DNA of 64,000 nt from Candidatus Devosia phytovorans (GTDB lineage Bacteria > Pseudomonadota > Alphaproteobacteria > Rhizobiales > Devosiaceae), in contig CP119312.1 in NCBI GenBank assembly GCA_029202405.1, positions 3,787,001-3,851,000 on the forward strand, written 5' to 3'. Under the pieces are notes generated by a model that searched no databases, was not told the DNA's origin, and saw only the letters and a program-made list of their open reading frames with translations. The position numbers and the translations under genes were made by a program. Position 1 is the first letter of the stretch. The number at the start of each line of letters is the position of its first letter. This document shows positions 47,786 through 56,655 of this stretch, in pieces.

Positions 47786-48592
47786 ATGGTGGCGCCCCGT
47801 ATCCTGACACTGGCCAACCAAAAGGGTGGCGTGGGCAAGACCACGACTGCCATCAATCTCGCCACGGCCCTCGCGGCCATCGGCGAGCGCGTTCTCATTG
47901 TCGATCTCGATCCGCAGGGCAATGCCTCGACGGGTCTCGGCATTTCGCGCACCGATCGCGAAGTTTCTTCCTATGACCTGCTGGTGGGTGAAGCCTCAGT
48001 GGCTGAATCGGCCATCATGACGACCGTACCCAATGTGGCCATCGTTCCGTCCACCATGGATCTCTTGGGTGTTGAGCTGACCATTGCCGGCCAGGCCGAT
48101 CGCGCTTTCAAGCTGCGCAATGCTTTCAAGCAGCTCGGTGAGCTCACGATCAATGAAAAGCCGGTTAGCTATATCCTCATCGACTGCCCGCCGTCGCTGA
48201 ACCTGCTCACGATCAATTCGCTGGTTGCCGCCGATGCGGTGCTGGTGCCGTTGCAATGCGAGTTCTTTGCGCTAGAAGGTCTCTCCCAGCTGCTGCAGAC
48301 CATCGAGCAGATCCGTTCAACGCTTAATCCGCGGCTGTCGATCCAGGGCGTGGTGATGACCATGTTCGACAAGCGGAATAACCTTTCCGAACAGGTTCTC
48401 GCCGATGTGCGCTCGGAAATGGGCTCGCTAGTCTATGAAACGGTCATTCCGCGCAATGTGCGGCTCAGCGAGGCGCCGTCCTATGGCAAGCCGGCGCTGC
48501 TCTATGACCTTAAATGTGCCGGCAGCCAGGCCTATCTGCGCCTCGCCACCGAAGTGATCCGCCGCGAGCGGCAGCTCAATGCTGCGGCTTAA
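47786..48592 (+). CDS. parA: Chromosome partitioning ATPase ParA
   Basis: Walker-type ATPase that drives origin segregation with ParB, 268 aa. The deviant Walker A is LANQKGGVGKTTTAINLATALA near the start, and RVLIVDLDPQGNASTGLGI is the following motif; the Walker B area is YILIDCPPSLNLLTINSLVAADAVLVPLQCEFFALEGL. ATG 47786 has GGAGG upstream. The start lies 22 nt after the rsmG stop, and parB follows 15 nt after the parA stop. Confidence 0.97.
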   Translation: MVAPRILTLANQKGGVGKTTTAINLATALAAIGERVLIVDLDPQGNASTGLGISRTDREVSSYDLLVGEASVAESAIMTTVPNVAIVPSTMDLLGVELTIAGQADRAFKLRNAFKQLGELTINEKPVSYILIDCPPSLNLLTINSLVAADAVLVPLQCEFFALEGLSQLLQTIEQIRSTLNPRLSIQGVVMTMFDKRNNLSEQVLADVRSEMGSLVYETVIPRNVRLSEAPSYGKPALLYDLKCAGSQAYLRLATEVIRRERQLNAAA

Positions 48593-48607
48593 GAGAAAGA
48601 GCCCGAA

Positions 48608-49477
48608 ATGAGTGACAAACCAACACGTCTTGGTCGCGGGCTCGCGGCACTGATCGGCGATATGGCGACCGTCGAGGGCGCAAGGGTCACCGAATCGGGT
48701 GGCGTCAAGAAGCTGCCGGTCGACTTCATCATCGCCAACCGCGCCAATCCCCGTCGCAGTTTCGATGAGGATCAGCTGGAAGACCTGACCAATTCCATCC
48801 GCGAAAAGGGCGTCATGTCGCCCCTACTGGTGCGGCCGAGCGATGACCCCAATATTTTCGAGCTGATCGCCGGTGAGCGCCGCTGGCGCGCGTCGCAGCG
48901 TGCCGGCCTGCATGAAGTGCCCGTCATCATCCGCGACGTGGATGACAAGGAAGCGCTCGAACTCGCGATCATCGAAAACGTGCAGCGTGCCGATCTCAAT
49001 CCGCTGGAAGAGGCCATGGGCTATGGCCAGCTGATCGAGCAGTTTGACTATACCCAGCAGGACCTGGCCCAGGTCATCGGCAAGAGCCGGTCGCATGTGG
49101 CCAATACGCTCCGCCTGCTGAAACTCCCCGAGGACGTTCGCTCCATGGTTGCCAGCGGCTCGCTGACCGCCGGTCATGCCCGTACGCTGATCACCGTGGA
49201 GGATCCGGGCAGGCTGGCGCAGCAGATCGTCGCGGGCGGCCTGTCGGTGCGTGAGGCGGAAGCCCTGAGCCAGCAGCGCGACATCCCGCCGAAAAAGGTA
49301 ACGGTGTCCCCCGCAGAGCGCGACTCGGACACGGTGGCGCTGGAGCGCCGCCTGTCGGATGCCTTGGGGCTTTCGGTCTCGCTGGCGCATAGCGAGCGCG
49401 GCGGAAAACTCGAAATCCGCTACAAGACGCTGGAGCAGCTTGACGGGCTTTGCGTGCGCCTGACAGGCAGCAACTAA
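48608..49477 (+). CDS. parB: Chromosome partitioning protein ParB
   Basis: CTP-dependent DNA clamp that loads at parS and spreads, 289 aa. It starts MSDKPTRLGRGLAALIGD (ParA-contacting part); the CTP-binding box is ELIAGERRWRASQRAGL followed by ALELAIIENVQRADLNPLEEAMGYGQL. The parS-reading HTH is YTQQDLAQVIGKSRSHVANTLRLLKLPEDVRSMVASGSLTAGHARTL. The C-terminal dimer domain follows. This ParB should bind the sites listed here. Confidence 0.98.
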   Translation: MSDKPTRLGRGLAALIGDMATVEGARVTESGGVKKLPVDFIIANRANPRRSFDEDQLEDLTNSIREKGVMSPLLVRPSDDPNIFELIAGERRWRASQRAGLHEVPVIIRDVDDKEALELAIIENVQRADLNPLEEAMGYGQLIEQFDYTQQDLAQVIGKSRSHVANTLRLLKLPEDVRSMVASGSLTAGHARTLITVEDPGRLAQQIVAGGLSVREAEALSQQRDIPPKKVTVSPAERDSDTVALERRLSDALGLSVSLAHSERGGKLEIRYKTLEQLDGLCVRLTGSN

Positions 49478-49506
49478 AGCTAAGTCACTGAAAAGATTGA
49501 TTCAGA

Positions 49507-49532
49507 CGGGATGTTTCATGTGAAACATCCCG
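49507..49532. terminator. Terminator hairpin downstream of parB with a parS-like stem
   Basis: Arms CGGGATGTTTCA / TGAAACATCCCG are perfect, with centre TG, followed by CTTTT. It can stop both parB and the convergent holA. The inner TGTTTCATGTGAAACA differs from perfect parS by one base (C to T in the centre). Confidence 0.75.
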
Positions 49533-49539
49533 CTTTTCG

Positions 49540-50562
49540 TTAGTGCGATGCGGCCATCATGCAGATGGCAAGGAGAACCCGCCTTAGCACAGGCTCCGCC
49601 AGGGCAGGGCGGCGGCGGCTGTCATTGGTGGCTTGCAGAATGCGCTCGCAGGCCATGGCCAGCGAGGCATCGCTCCACAGTCGCAATTGCTGTTCCAACG
49701 CACCGGCGCGGGAAAAATGCGGCTTCGGGCGCAGGCCATCGAGCACCATGCGTGGCGACTTTCCGGCATCGACCTCAGTGCGCCAGCGGCGCAGGTTGGC
49801 AAAGTGGATGGTGGCCATGGCCAGCAGGCGCTGTGGATCGACGGCAGATGACAGGGCACGGTTAAGCGCCAGTTCCAGCTTTTCGGCATGCCCGCCGCCC
49901 GTGGCGTCGAGAATGGCGTCGATCACCAGCATGCCATTGTCAGCACAGAGCAGCAGCACATCTTCGAGCGTCAGATTTTTGCTTTTCGCCGCATAGAGCA
50001 CCAGTTTTTCCAGTTCGCGGCGGGTAATCTCGCGGTCATTGCCCAGGATCTCGCGCAAGGTGGCGATGACATCCTGGTCGACACGAATGCCAGCCTGATT
50101 GAACGTCTCGCGAAACAGGGCCTGCAGCGTCTCGTCGCTGTCGGGGTAGCAGGGTAGGGCCCGGCCGAGCTTTGCCGCCTCCACCAAGGCCCGCAGGGCA
50201 TCCTTGGGGGTAAGATTACCCGCCTCCAGCACGATGGCGGCGCCACCGGGATCGTCGCGCAGTTCCGTCAGCGTCATGACGAGGCTTTTGCCAGCGCCGC
50301 GCACGCGGACGATGCGCTTGCCGCCAAACAGCGAAATGGTCTTGGCTTCGACGGCAAGAATGGAGGGATCTGCGTCCACCTCGGCGCCATCCAGGGTGAC
50401 GATGGACGCGGATTCTGGATCGTCACCGCTGAGATTGCGGATCAGGCGCTGCGCCGTTTCGCGCACCAGTCCAGCATCGGGTCCATAGGCGAGGAAAATG
50501 CCCTCGGAAATATCGGGCCGCGCCAGGAAACGCGCGACCTCATGGGCCTTGAGCGCGGTCAT
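49540..50562 (-). CDS. holA: DNA polymerase III delta subunit
   Basis: Subunit of the clamp loader that opens the beta clamp, 340 aa. It starts MTALKAHEVARFLARPDISEGIFLAYGPDAGLVRETAQRL, followed by DGAEVDADPSILAVEAKTISLFGGKRIVRV, a characteristic of HolA; the C-terminal helices follow. Its start overlaps the lptE stop by 4 nt, and its 3' end faces parB. Confidence 0.93.
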   Translation of the reverse strand: MTALKAHEVARFLARPDISEGIFLAYGPDAGLVRETAQRLIRNLSGDDPESASIVTLDGAEVDADPSILAVEAKTISLFGGKRIVRVRGAGKSLVMTLTELRDDPGGAAIVLEAGNLTPKDALRALVEAAKLGRALPCYPDSDETLQALFRETFNQAGIRVDQDVIATLREILGNDREITRRELEKLVLYAAKSKNLTLEDVLLLCADNGMLVIDAILDATGGGHAEKLELALNRALSSAVDPQRLLAMATIHFANLRRWRTEVDAGKSPRMVLDGLRPKPHFSRAGALEQQLRLWSDASLAMACERILQATNDSRRRPALAEPVLRRVLLAICMMAASH

Positions 50563-51071
50563 CCCCGGCTGAGGGCCGCGAGCAGGGCCAGTCGCAGAGA
50601 TTCGGCGGCAGCCTTGGCTGCGCGTTCCTGAGCTTCGGTTGCGGCAGTGCTATTGGCGAAGACCTGATCATTGGTCGTGTATTGCGCCGTGGCGCGCCGC
50701 GAGATGACCAGTGGCTTGTCAGTGCTGCCGTCACGCCGGGTGAGGGTCAGCGTGGCCGTGACCTCAACGCGCGCCTGTTCCACGCCGCTGACGGTGTCGG
50801 TCATGGGGGCCATGCCGCCCGAGCCAAGGGCGATCGCCACCTGTGCAAGGGGTGCCGTGGGGGCGTCTGAGGCGCCCAGCCGCAGGCTGAACTCCTGGTA
50901 GACCACCTGCTCCAGCCGGCTCGCCGGCTTGGCATAGGCCAGGTTCAGCATGGGCTGATTGGCGACCACGCCGCTATAGACCGGCTGGAAGCTGCAGGCG
51001 CCGAGAAAAGCGCCCGAAGCCAGCACAACAGCAGAAAAACCAAGCACCCGAAGGGTGTTAGACAACGACAT
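50559..51071 (-). CDS. lptE: LPS-assembly lipoprotein LptE
   Basis: Outer-membrane lipoprotein that partners LptD in LPS insertion, 170 aa. It has a lipoprotein signal: MSLSNTLRVLGFSAVVLASGAFLGAC, lipobox Cys at residue 26, followed by SFQPVYSGVVANQPMLNLAYAKPASRLEQ. The ATG at 51071 overlaps the leuS end by 14 nt. The open frame extends upstream but the extra sequence is not signal-like. The leuS-lptE-holA order is standard in alphaproteobacteria. Confidence 0.9.
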   Translation of the reverse strand: MSLSNTLRVLGFSAVVLASGAFLGACSFQPVYSGVVANQPMLNLAYAKPASRLEQVVYQEFSLRLGASDAPTAPLAQVAIALGSGGMAPMTDTVSGVEQARVEVTATLTLTRRDGSTDKPLVISRRATAQYTTNDQVFANSTAATEAQERAAKAAAESLRLALLAALSRG

Positions 51072-53667
51072 TGACGATCCTGTCTGGCACCACGACGATT
51101 TTCTTGGGGGCCTTGCCATCCAGAATGCGAACAATCTCGTCCAATGACAAGACCAGCGCCTCGACTTCGGCCGCCGGCTTGCCCTTGGCAACGGTGATCT
51201 CGCCGCGGCGCTTGCCGTTGATCTGGATCGGCATGGTGACCTCGTCATCGACCAGCAGCGCCGGATCAACCTCGGGCCAGCTGGCGTCAGCGACAAGCCC
51301 GGTCTTGCCAAGCAGTTCCCAGCAGCTTTCAGCCAGATGGGGCATCATCGGAGCGATCAGCTGGATCAGCCGCTCCACGCCCTCGCTGAGGGCGCCAAGG
51401 CGGGCAGCGGGAGCTTCGCCCGCAATACCAGCCGAACGCACCAGCGCATTGGTCAGCTCATAGATCTGGGCTACGGCGCGGTTGAAGCGCAGGCCTTCGA
51501 TATCGCCACCGACATTATGCACGGCGCGATGCACGATTTTCCGAAGCGCCTTGGCTTCAGCGTCATCTGAATCGGCAACAATGTCTGACGACTGTTTCGC
51601 CAACTCCATTGTTTCGCCCACCAGGCGCCAGACGCGCTGCTGGAAGCGGCTGGCGCCTTCAACGCCCGCCTCGGTCCATTGCACGTCGCGTTCCGGGGGC
51701 GAATCCGAAAGCATGAACCAGCGGGCCGTGTCAGCGCCATAGGTGGCGACGATCTCGTCGGGGTCGACGACGTTCTTCTTGGATTTGCTCATCTTTTCGA
51801 TCGAGCCGATGGTGATCGCCTCGCCCGATGTCAGATGCTTTGCGCTGCGATTGTCGCCTTCGGCCTCGATCAGGATGTCGGCCGGCGCCACCCAGTCGCC
51901 AGCGGGCGACTTATAGGTCTCGTGGGTCACCATGCCTTGGGTAAACAGGCCCTTGAAGGGCTCGTCATGGGAGACATGGCCGGTGGCCTTCATGGCGCGA
52001 GTGAAATAGCGCGAATAGAGCAGGTGCAGGATCGCGTGTTCCACGCCGCCGATATACTGGTCCACCGGCAGCCAGCGATTGGCCACGGCCGGAATGGTCG
52101 GCGTTTCGGCATGGGGCGCGGTGAAGCGGGTGTAGTACCAGCTGGAATCGACGAAGGTGTCCATCGTGTCCGTCTCGCGACGGGCCGCGCCGCCGCATTG
52201 CGGGCAGTGGACATGCTTCCAGGTCGGATGATGGTCCAGCGCATTGCCGGGCTTGTCGAAGGTCACATCCTCGGGCAGCACGACCGGCAGGTCCTTCTTG
52301 GGCACGGGCAGGGTGCCACAGACCTCGCAATGGATCACCGGAATGGGGCAGCCCCAATAGCGCTGGCGCGACACGCCCCAGTCGCGCAGGCGATACTGCG
52401 TCTGGGCGGTGCCCCAGCCATTGGCCTCGAAGAGAGCCAGCGTCTGGTCCATGGCTTCGTGTACGGTCAATTCCGCGCCGGTCTCGCCGAACCACTGCAC
52501 GTAGCGCACCTTCTGGGTCTTGAGCGGGCTATAGGCCTCGTTGCCGACAGGGGCGTCGCTTTCGAGCGGCTGATAGACATCGATGACGGGCAGGCCGTAT
52601 TTGCGGGCGAAGTCAAGGTCGCGCTGGTCATGCGCCGGGCAGCCGATGATGGCGCCGGTGCCATAGTCCATCAGCACAAAATTGGCGATGTAAAGCGGCA
52701 GTTCCCAAGTCGGGTCGGCCGGATGGGTGACCGTCAAACCCGTATCAAAGCCCAGCTTCTCCGCGGTTTCCAGCGCTTCGGCCGAGGTGCCGCTCTGCTG
52801 GCACAGCCTGTTGAAGGCAGCGATCTCAGCATTGGATTCAGCGAGGGCCTTGGCCAGCGGATGGTCGGCGGCGATGGCGGCAAAGGTCGGGCCGCGCATG
52901 GTGTCGGGGCGAGTGGTATAAACGGGCAGGGTGTCAAAACCCTGTGGCGCGCCCTTGACGCCGAAATTGAAGGCCAGGCCTTGGCTCTTGCCGATCCAGT
53001 TGCGCTGCATGATGCGCACTTTTTCCGGCCATTCGGTCAGGGTGTCGAGGCCGGCCAGCAGGTCTTCGGCCATGTCGGAAATCTTGAAGAACCACTGGGT
53101 GAGCTCGCGCTGTTCCACCACGGCGCCGGAGCGCCAGCCGCGGCCGTCGATGACCTGCTCATTGGCCAGGACGGTCATGTCGACCGGGTCCCAGTTGACC
53201 TTGCTCTGCTTGCGGGTCACCAGGCCCGCTGCCATCATGTCGATGAACATGGCCTGCTGGTGCTGGTAATATTCCGGCTCGCAAGTGGCAATTTCGCGGG
53301 TCCAGTCGATGGCCAGGCCCATGGACTTGAGCTGGGCCTTCATCGCGGCGATGTTCTGGCGTGTCCAGGTGCCGGGATGGGTCTTGCGCTCGATGGCAGC
53401 GTTCTCGGCCGGCAGGCCGAAGGCGTCCCAGCCCATGGGGTGCAGCACATTCTTGCCGCGGGCGCGGTGATAGCGCGCCACCACGTCGCCCATGGAATAG
53501 TTGCGCACATGGCCCATGTGGATGCGGCCCGATGGATAGGGGAACATCTCGAGGACGTAATAGGGCTCGCGCGTGTCGTCATTGGATGTGACGAAGCTCT
53601 GGTTGTCGTCCCAGACCTTCTGCCATTTGGGTTCCATCTCGCGCGGATTGTAGCGTTCGCCGCTCAC
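51058..53667 (-). CDS. leuS: Leucyl-tRNA synthetase
   Basis: Charges tRNA-Leu, 869 aa. The HIGH-type motif is MFPYPSGRIHMGHVRNYSMGDVVARYHRA; the KMSKS motif is GSIEKMSKSKKNVVDPDEIVATYGADTARWFML. Zinc and editing domains are in between (PVIHCEVCGTLPVPKKDLPVV, YIGGVEHAILHLLYSRYFTRAM). Start MSGERYNPREMEPKWQKVW matches the family. Coupled with lptE and holA. Confidence 0.98.
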   Translation of the reverse strand: MSGERYNPREMEPKWQKVWDDNQSFVTSNDDTREPYYVLEMFPYPSGRIHMGHVRNYSMGDVVARYHRARGKNVLHPMGWDAFGLPAENAAIERKTHPGTWTRQNIAAMKAQLKSMGLAIDWTREIATCEPEYYQHQQAMFIDMMAAGLVTRKQSKVNWDPVDMTVLANEQVIDGRGWRSGAVVEQRELTQWFFKISDMAEDLLAGLDTLTEWPEKVRIMQRNWIGKSQGLAFNFGVKGAPQGFDTLPVYTTRPDTMRGPTFAAIAADHPLAKALAESNAEIAAFNRLCQQSGTSAEALETAEKLGFDTGLTVTHPADPTWELPLYIANFVLMDYGTGAIIGCPAHDQRDLDFARKYGLPVIDVYQPLESDAPVGNEAYSPLKTQKVRYVQWFGETGAELTVHEAMDQTLALFEANGWGTAQTQYRLRDWGVSRQRYWGCPIPVIHCEVCGTLPVPKKDLPVVLPEDVTFDKPGNALDHHPTWKHVHCPQCGGAARRETDTMDTFVDSSWYYTRFTAPHAETPTIPAVANRWLPVDQYIGGVEHAILHLLYSRYFTRAMKATGHVSHDEPFKGLFTQGMVTHETYKSPAGDWVAPADILIEAEGDNRSAKHLTSGEAITIGSIEKMSKSKKNVVDPDEIVATYGADTARWFMLSDSPPERDVQWTEAGVEGASRFQQRVWRLVGETMELAKQSSDIVADSDDAEAKALRKIVHRAVHNVGGDIEGLRFNRAVAQIYELTNALVRSAGIAGEAPAARLGALSEGVERLIQLIAPMMPHLAESCWELLGKTGLVADASWPEVDPALLVDDEVTMPIQINGKRRGEITVAKGKPAAEVEALVLSLDEIVRILDGKAPKKIVVVPDRIVNVVV

Positions 53668-53797
53668 TTATCTCGTCCTTAAGGCTTGTGCCGCGAGCTG
53701 CGCAAAATGGGCGCACTGCTTGCGTTTATGGGGGATTTTGGTTACCCGGACCATCACCAGAAATTCCCCCCAAGGTCAACAGGAACAGGGCGAAAGC

Positions 53798-54478
53798 ATG
53801 GATACCGCCGACGCTGCCAGCAATCTCGCCACGATCCGTGACCGCATCCACACGGCGCAGGCCCGTTTCGGCGCGCCGCCGGAGGTGGTCAATCTGGTCG
53901 CCGTCTCGAAGACTTTCGATGCCGAGGCGATCAAGCCCTTCCTCACGGCAGGCCAGCGCGTGTTCGGAGAAAACCGGGTGCAGGAGGCCCAGGGCAAGTG
54001 GCCGGCGCTGCGCGAGGCCTATCCTGATCTCGAACTGCATCTGATCGGACAGTTGCAGACCAACAAGGTTCCCGAGGCCGTGGCGCTGTTTGACGTCATC
54101 GAAACCGTCGATCGGGAAAAGCTTGCGGCGATGCTGGCAACAGAAATGCAGAAGTCGTCGCGCATGCTGACATGTTACGTCCAAGTCAATATCGGGCTCG
54201 AGGAACAGAAGGCCGGTATCGCACCTGCCGAGGCGGTGGCTTTCGTCGCCCGCTGCCGCGATGTGCATGGCCTCAATATTGTGGGCCTGATGTGCATTCC
54301 GCCCGATGGCGTGCCGCCGGGGCCCTATTTTGCCCAGCTCAATGCGCTGGGCCGGGCGGCAGGGGTGGAGAGATTGTCCATGGGCATGAGCGGCGATTTC
54401 GAGGTGGCCATCGCCATGGGCGCCACCGATGTTCGTGTCGGCTCAGCATTGTTTGGCCATCGCTCCGCACCTAAATAG
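53798..54478 (+). CDS. YggS/PROSC family PLP homeostasis protein
   Basis: Pyridoxal-phosphate-binding protein (YggS, PLPBP) that controls vitamin B6 balance; it has no known enzyme activity. 226 aa from ATG 53798 with (MDTADAASNLATIRDRIHTAQARF). The PLP Lys is in NLVAVSKTFDAEAIKPFLTAGQRVFGENRVQEAQGKWPAL; LHLIGQLQTNKVPEAVALFDVIETVD and GMSGDFEVAIAMGATDVRVGSALFG follow. A longer upstream start looks unlikely. Confidence 0.95.
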   Translation: MDTADAASNLATIRDRIHTAQARFGAPPEVVNLVAVSKTFDAEAIKPFLTAGQRVFGENRVQEAQGKWPALREAYPDLELHLIGQLQTNKVPEAVALFDVIETVDREKLAAMLATEMQKSSRMLTCYVQVNIGLEEQKAGIAPAEAVAFVARCRDVHGLNIVGLMCIPPDGVPPGPYFAQLNALGRAAGVERLSMGMSGDFEVAIAMGATDVRVGSALFGHRSAPK

Positions 54479-54642
54479 TTATGCGCAGTTGGGTATTTTC
54501 CTGAGGCGGGGCCGGGGGCTGCAACTTCCCACCCCCGTCCCTCGTTGCTCCTGAGACTCACATGCTTGTGATTGGCTGGTCCAAAACCGGTCGCAATAGT
54601 GTGACCCATGACTCCTGTGACGCGAAAAAACCGGAGATAACA

Positions 54643-55326
54643 ATGAACAAGCGACGCATCCTCTTGGTGGACGACGACGCAGACCTGCGCCAGACCCTGG
54701 TGGAACAGCTCGAAACGCTTCCGGAATTCGACATCATCCAGGCCGGAACCGCCAATGACGCGCTCAAGGCGACGCGCGACAATAATGTTGACCTGATGAT
54801 CCTCGATGTCGGCCTGCCCGACATGGATGGCCGCGAGGCGGTCAAGGTGCTGCGCAGCGAGGGCTACAAGAGCCCGATACTGATGCTGACCGGGCACGAC
54901 AGCGATGCCGACCAGATCAAGGGCCTGGAATCAGGCGCCAATGACTATCTGACCAAGCCCTTCCGCTTTCCCGTGCTGATGGCGCGTATCAATGCGGCGC
55001 TGCGCCAGCATGACCAGAGCGAGGACGTGGTCTTTACCATCGGGCCCTACAGTTTCCAGCCGTCAGCCAAGGTCCTTGAGGCCAATGACGGCAACAAGGT
55101 TCGCCTGACGGACAAGGAAACCTCCATCCTGAAATTCCTTTATCGCCAGGGTCCCAAGACCATCACGCGCGATATCCTGCTCAAGGAAGTCTGGGGCTAT
55201 AATAACCGGGTCACCACGCATACGCTGGAGACCCATATCTATCGCCTGCGCCAGAAGATCGAACGCGACCCCTCCAATGCGCGCCTGCTGGTGACGGAAG
55301 AGGGTGGGTACCGTCTGGTTCCCTAA
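54643..55326 (+). CDS. cenR: OmpR-family response regulator, CenR-like
   Basis: A 227-aa response regulator with receiver domain (phospho-Asp in VDLMILDVGLPDMDGREAV, Lys in NDYLTKPFRFPVLMARINAALRQHDQSED) and C-terminal winged helix (KETSILKFLYRQGPKTITRDILLKEVWGY and THTLETHIYRLRQKIERDPSNARLL). The linker EDVVFTIGPYSFQPSAKVLEANDGNKVRLTDKE and the position near the origin and leuS resemble CenR, the cell-envelope regulator of Caulobacter and Brucella. No histidine kinase gene is adjacent. The symbol is from memory of the family; the pathway role is inferred. Confidence 0.8.
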   Translation: MNKRRILLVDDDADLRQTLVEQLETLPEFDIIQAGTANDALKATRDNNVDLMILDVGLPDMDGREAVKVLRSEGYKSPILMLTGHDSDADQIKGLESGANDYLTKPFRFPVLMARINAALRQHDQSEDVVFTIGPYSFQPSAKVLEANDGNKVRLTDKETSILKFLYRQGPKTITRDILLKEVWGYNNRVTTHTLETHIYRLRQKIERDPSNARLLVTEEGGYRLVP

Positions 55327-55386
55327 TCAGTGGACCAAGACGAAATCGGCTACAACGCGCATAAAAATGCCCTATAGGATGTGGGA

Positions 55387-55406
55387 GCCCCGCTTCGGCG
55401 GGGCTT
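55387..55406 (+). terminator. Hairpin after cenR
   Basis: AGCCCCGC / GCGGGGCT with loop TTCG, starting 60 nt after the cenR stop, without a T-run. It might be a terminator or an mRNA end structure. Confidence 0.4.
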
Positions 55407-55449
55407 GGCCGCGTTAAAAGCGGCCCAGAGGCGCATCCGGATTGGGCAT

Positions 55450-55908
55450 ATGATCAGGGACGATGCGGCCGAGGCACTGGCTCAGGCCGAATTCTTCGAT
55501 ATCTGCGATGACGAGCAGAGGCGCATGCTGGCCTTTGCCGGAGACTTGCGCCATTTCGATGCCGATGCGGCACTCTATACGTCTGGCGAAGTGCCGATGG
55601 GGGCGTTCGTTTTGATCTCCGGCACCCTGCGCGCCAAGCCCGATGGCGGCGGCAAGCCCTATGCGATTTCCGAGCCGGGGAGCGTGGTGTCAGCCATGGC
55701 GCTGATCCTCTCAAAACCCCGCCCTGTCACCATCACCGCCGTTACCGATTGCGAGGCGCTGTTCGTGCCGCGCGTGGCCTTCCTCAAGCTGTTGCAGCAG
55801 TCGCCCGATCTGGCGCAACGCGCCGTCGCCCGCGTCGAGCGCGAGCTGGGCAACTACCTGGGCGCGCTGGAGCCGGTGCGCCAGCGCATGAAGGGCGATG
55901 GCGGCTGA
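55450..55908 (+). CDS. Cyclic nucleotide-binding domain protein
   Basis: A 152-aa protein made of a single CNMP-binding fold: AQAEFFDICDDEQRRMLAFAGDLRHFDADAALYTSGEVPMGAFVLISGTLRAKPDGGGKPYAISEPGS. It lacks the C-terminal HTH of CRP-type regulators, so DNA binding is not expected; the last residues are a Leu-rich helix (LARVERELGNYLGALEPV-type). Ligand unknown. An upstream in-frame start is possible. Confidence 0.8.
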   Translation: MIRDDAAEALAQAEFFDICDDEQRRMLAFAGDLRHFDADAALYTSGEVPMGAFVLISGTLRAKPDGGGKPYAISEPGSVVSAMALILSKPRPVTITAVTDCEALFVPRVAFLKLLQQSPDLAQRAVARVERELGNYLGALEPVRQRMKGDGG

Positions 55909-55947
55909 ACGCAAAAGGGCCGCAAACCCTTGGGATGAGGCCTCTTC

Positions 55948-56655
55948 GTGAATGCCTTGGGCGTTGGCACGATGTTTCACTCTTTCCGGTTCAGCGATCA
56001 CCACTGCGCCTTGCCTGCCTCGGTGGCACTGCATGCGGGTGCCTTTGCCCTGCTGTTGTGGCTCGGCATGCCTCGCTCGCTGCCGGAGCCGCCTGATAGC
56101 TCGATCGCGGTCGATATCTTCAGTGAGAGCGCTTTCGCGGCTCTGATCCGGCCGCCGTCAGCCCCGGAGACGCCGGTGCCGGCAAATCGGTCATTGCCGG
56201 CCAGTTCGATGCGAGCGGTTGCGCCAGCGCCGCCAGATCAAGCTCCTTCGGGCCCGCAGGCGGTGCATGCAACGACTTTTTTCGCCTCCGGTATTCTCGA
56301 TGACCCGGCCAACCGCGACATTGCCGAAACCATGCTCCTGCTCGCTGGCGACGAACAGGTGATCCAGATCTGCAATATGGAGGCACTGGAACAATTGCGC
56401 GTGGCGGATGCGAGCAAACTGCCCGATGCCGTCGTGGGCTATGCCTATGGCGACCTGGTCCTTGCCGGCAACAGGCTTACGGCCAGCGGCGGTGCCTTCC
56501 GCAGCGCAGGGCAATGGTTTCACCTGCAGTATCATTGCACAGCCGCTGCCGATGCGCGCGGGGTCAGCGCCTTCGATTTCACTGTTGGCGACGCCATTCC
56601 CGAGAGCGAATGGGAGGAGCATGCGCTCAATGGCAGCGACGAGGGGCTGGACTAG
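55948..56655 (+). CDS. DUF930 family protein
   Basis: A 235-aa protein. Starts at GTG 55948 or ATG 55972. One membrane segment near the N-terminus (residues 28-41, ASVALHAGAFALLLWLGM), a Pro/Ser-rich linker, then a C-terminal domain with VIQICNMEALEQLRVADASKLPDAVVGYAYGDL and GQWFHLQYHCTAAADARGVSAFDFTVGD, characteristic of DUF930. The Cys residues in ICN and YHC may form a bond in the periplasm. Function unknown. Confidence 0.75.
   Translation: MNALGVGTMFHSFRFSDHHCALPASVALHAGAFALLLWLGMPRSLPEPPDSSIAVDIFSESAFAALIRPPSAPETPVPANRSLPASSMRAVAPAPPDQAPSGPQAVHATTFFASGILDDPANRDIAETMLLLAGDEQVIQICNMEALEQLRVADASKLPDAVVGYAYGDLVLAGNRLTASGGAFRSAGQWFHLQYHCTAAADARGVSAFDFTVGDAIPESEWEEHALNGSDEGLD

Noticed and set aside
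51679..53682. A 667-codon open frame opposite leuS
   Set aside because: Same cause; leuS is a complete and unmistakable synthetase on the other strand.
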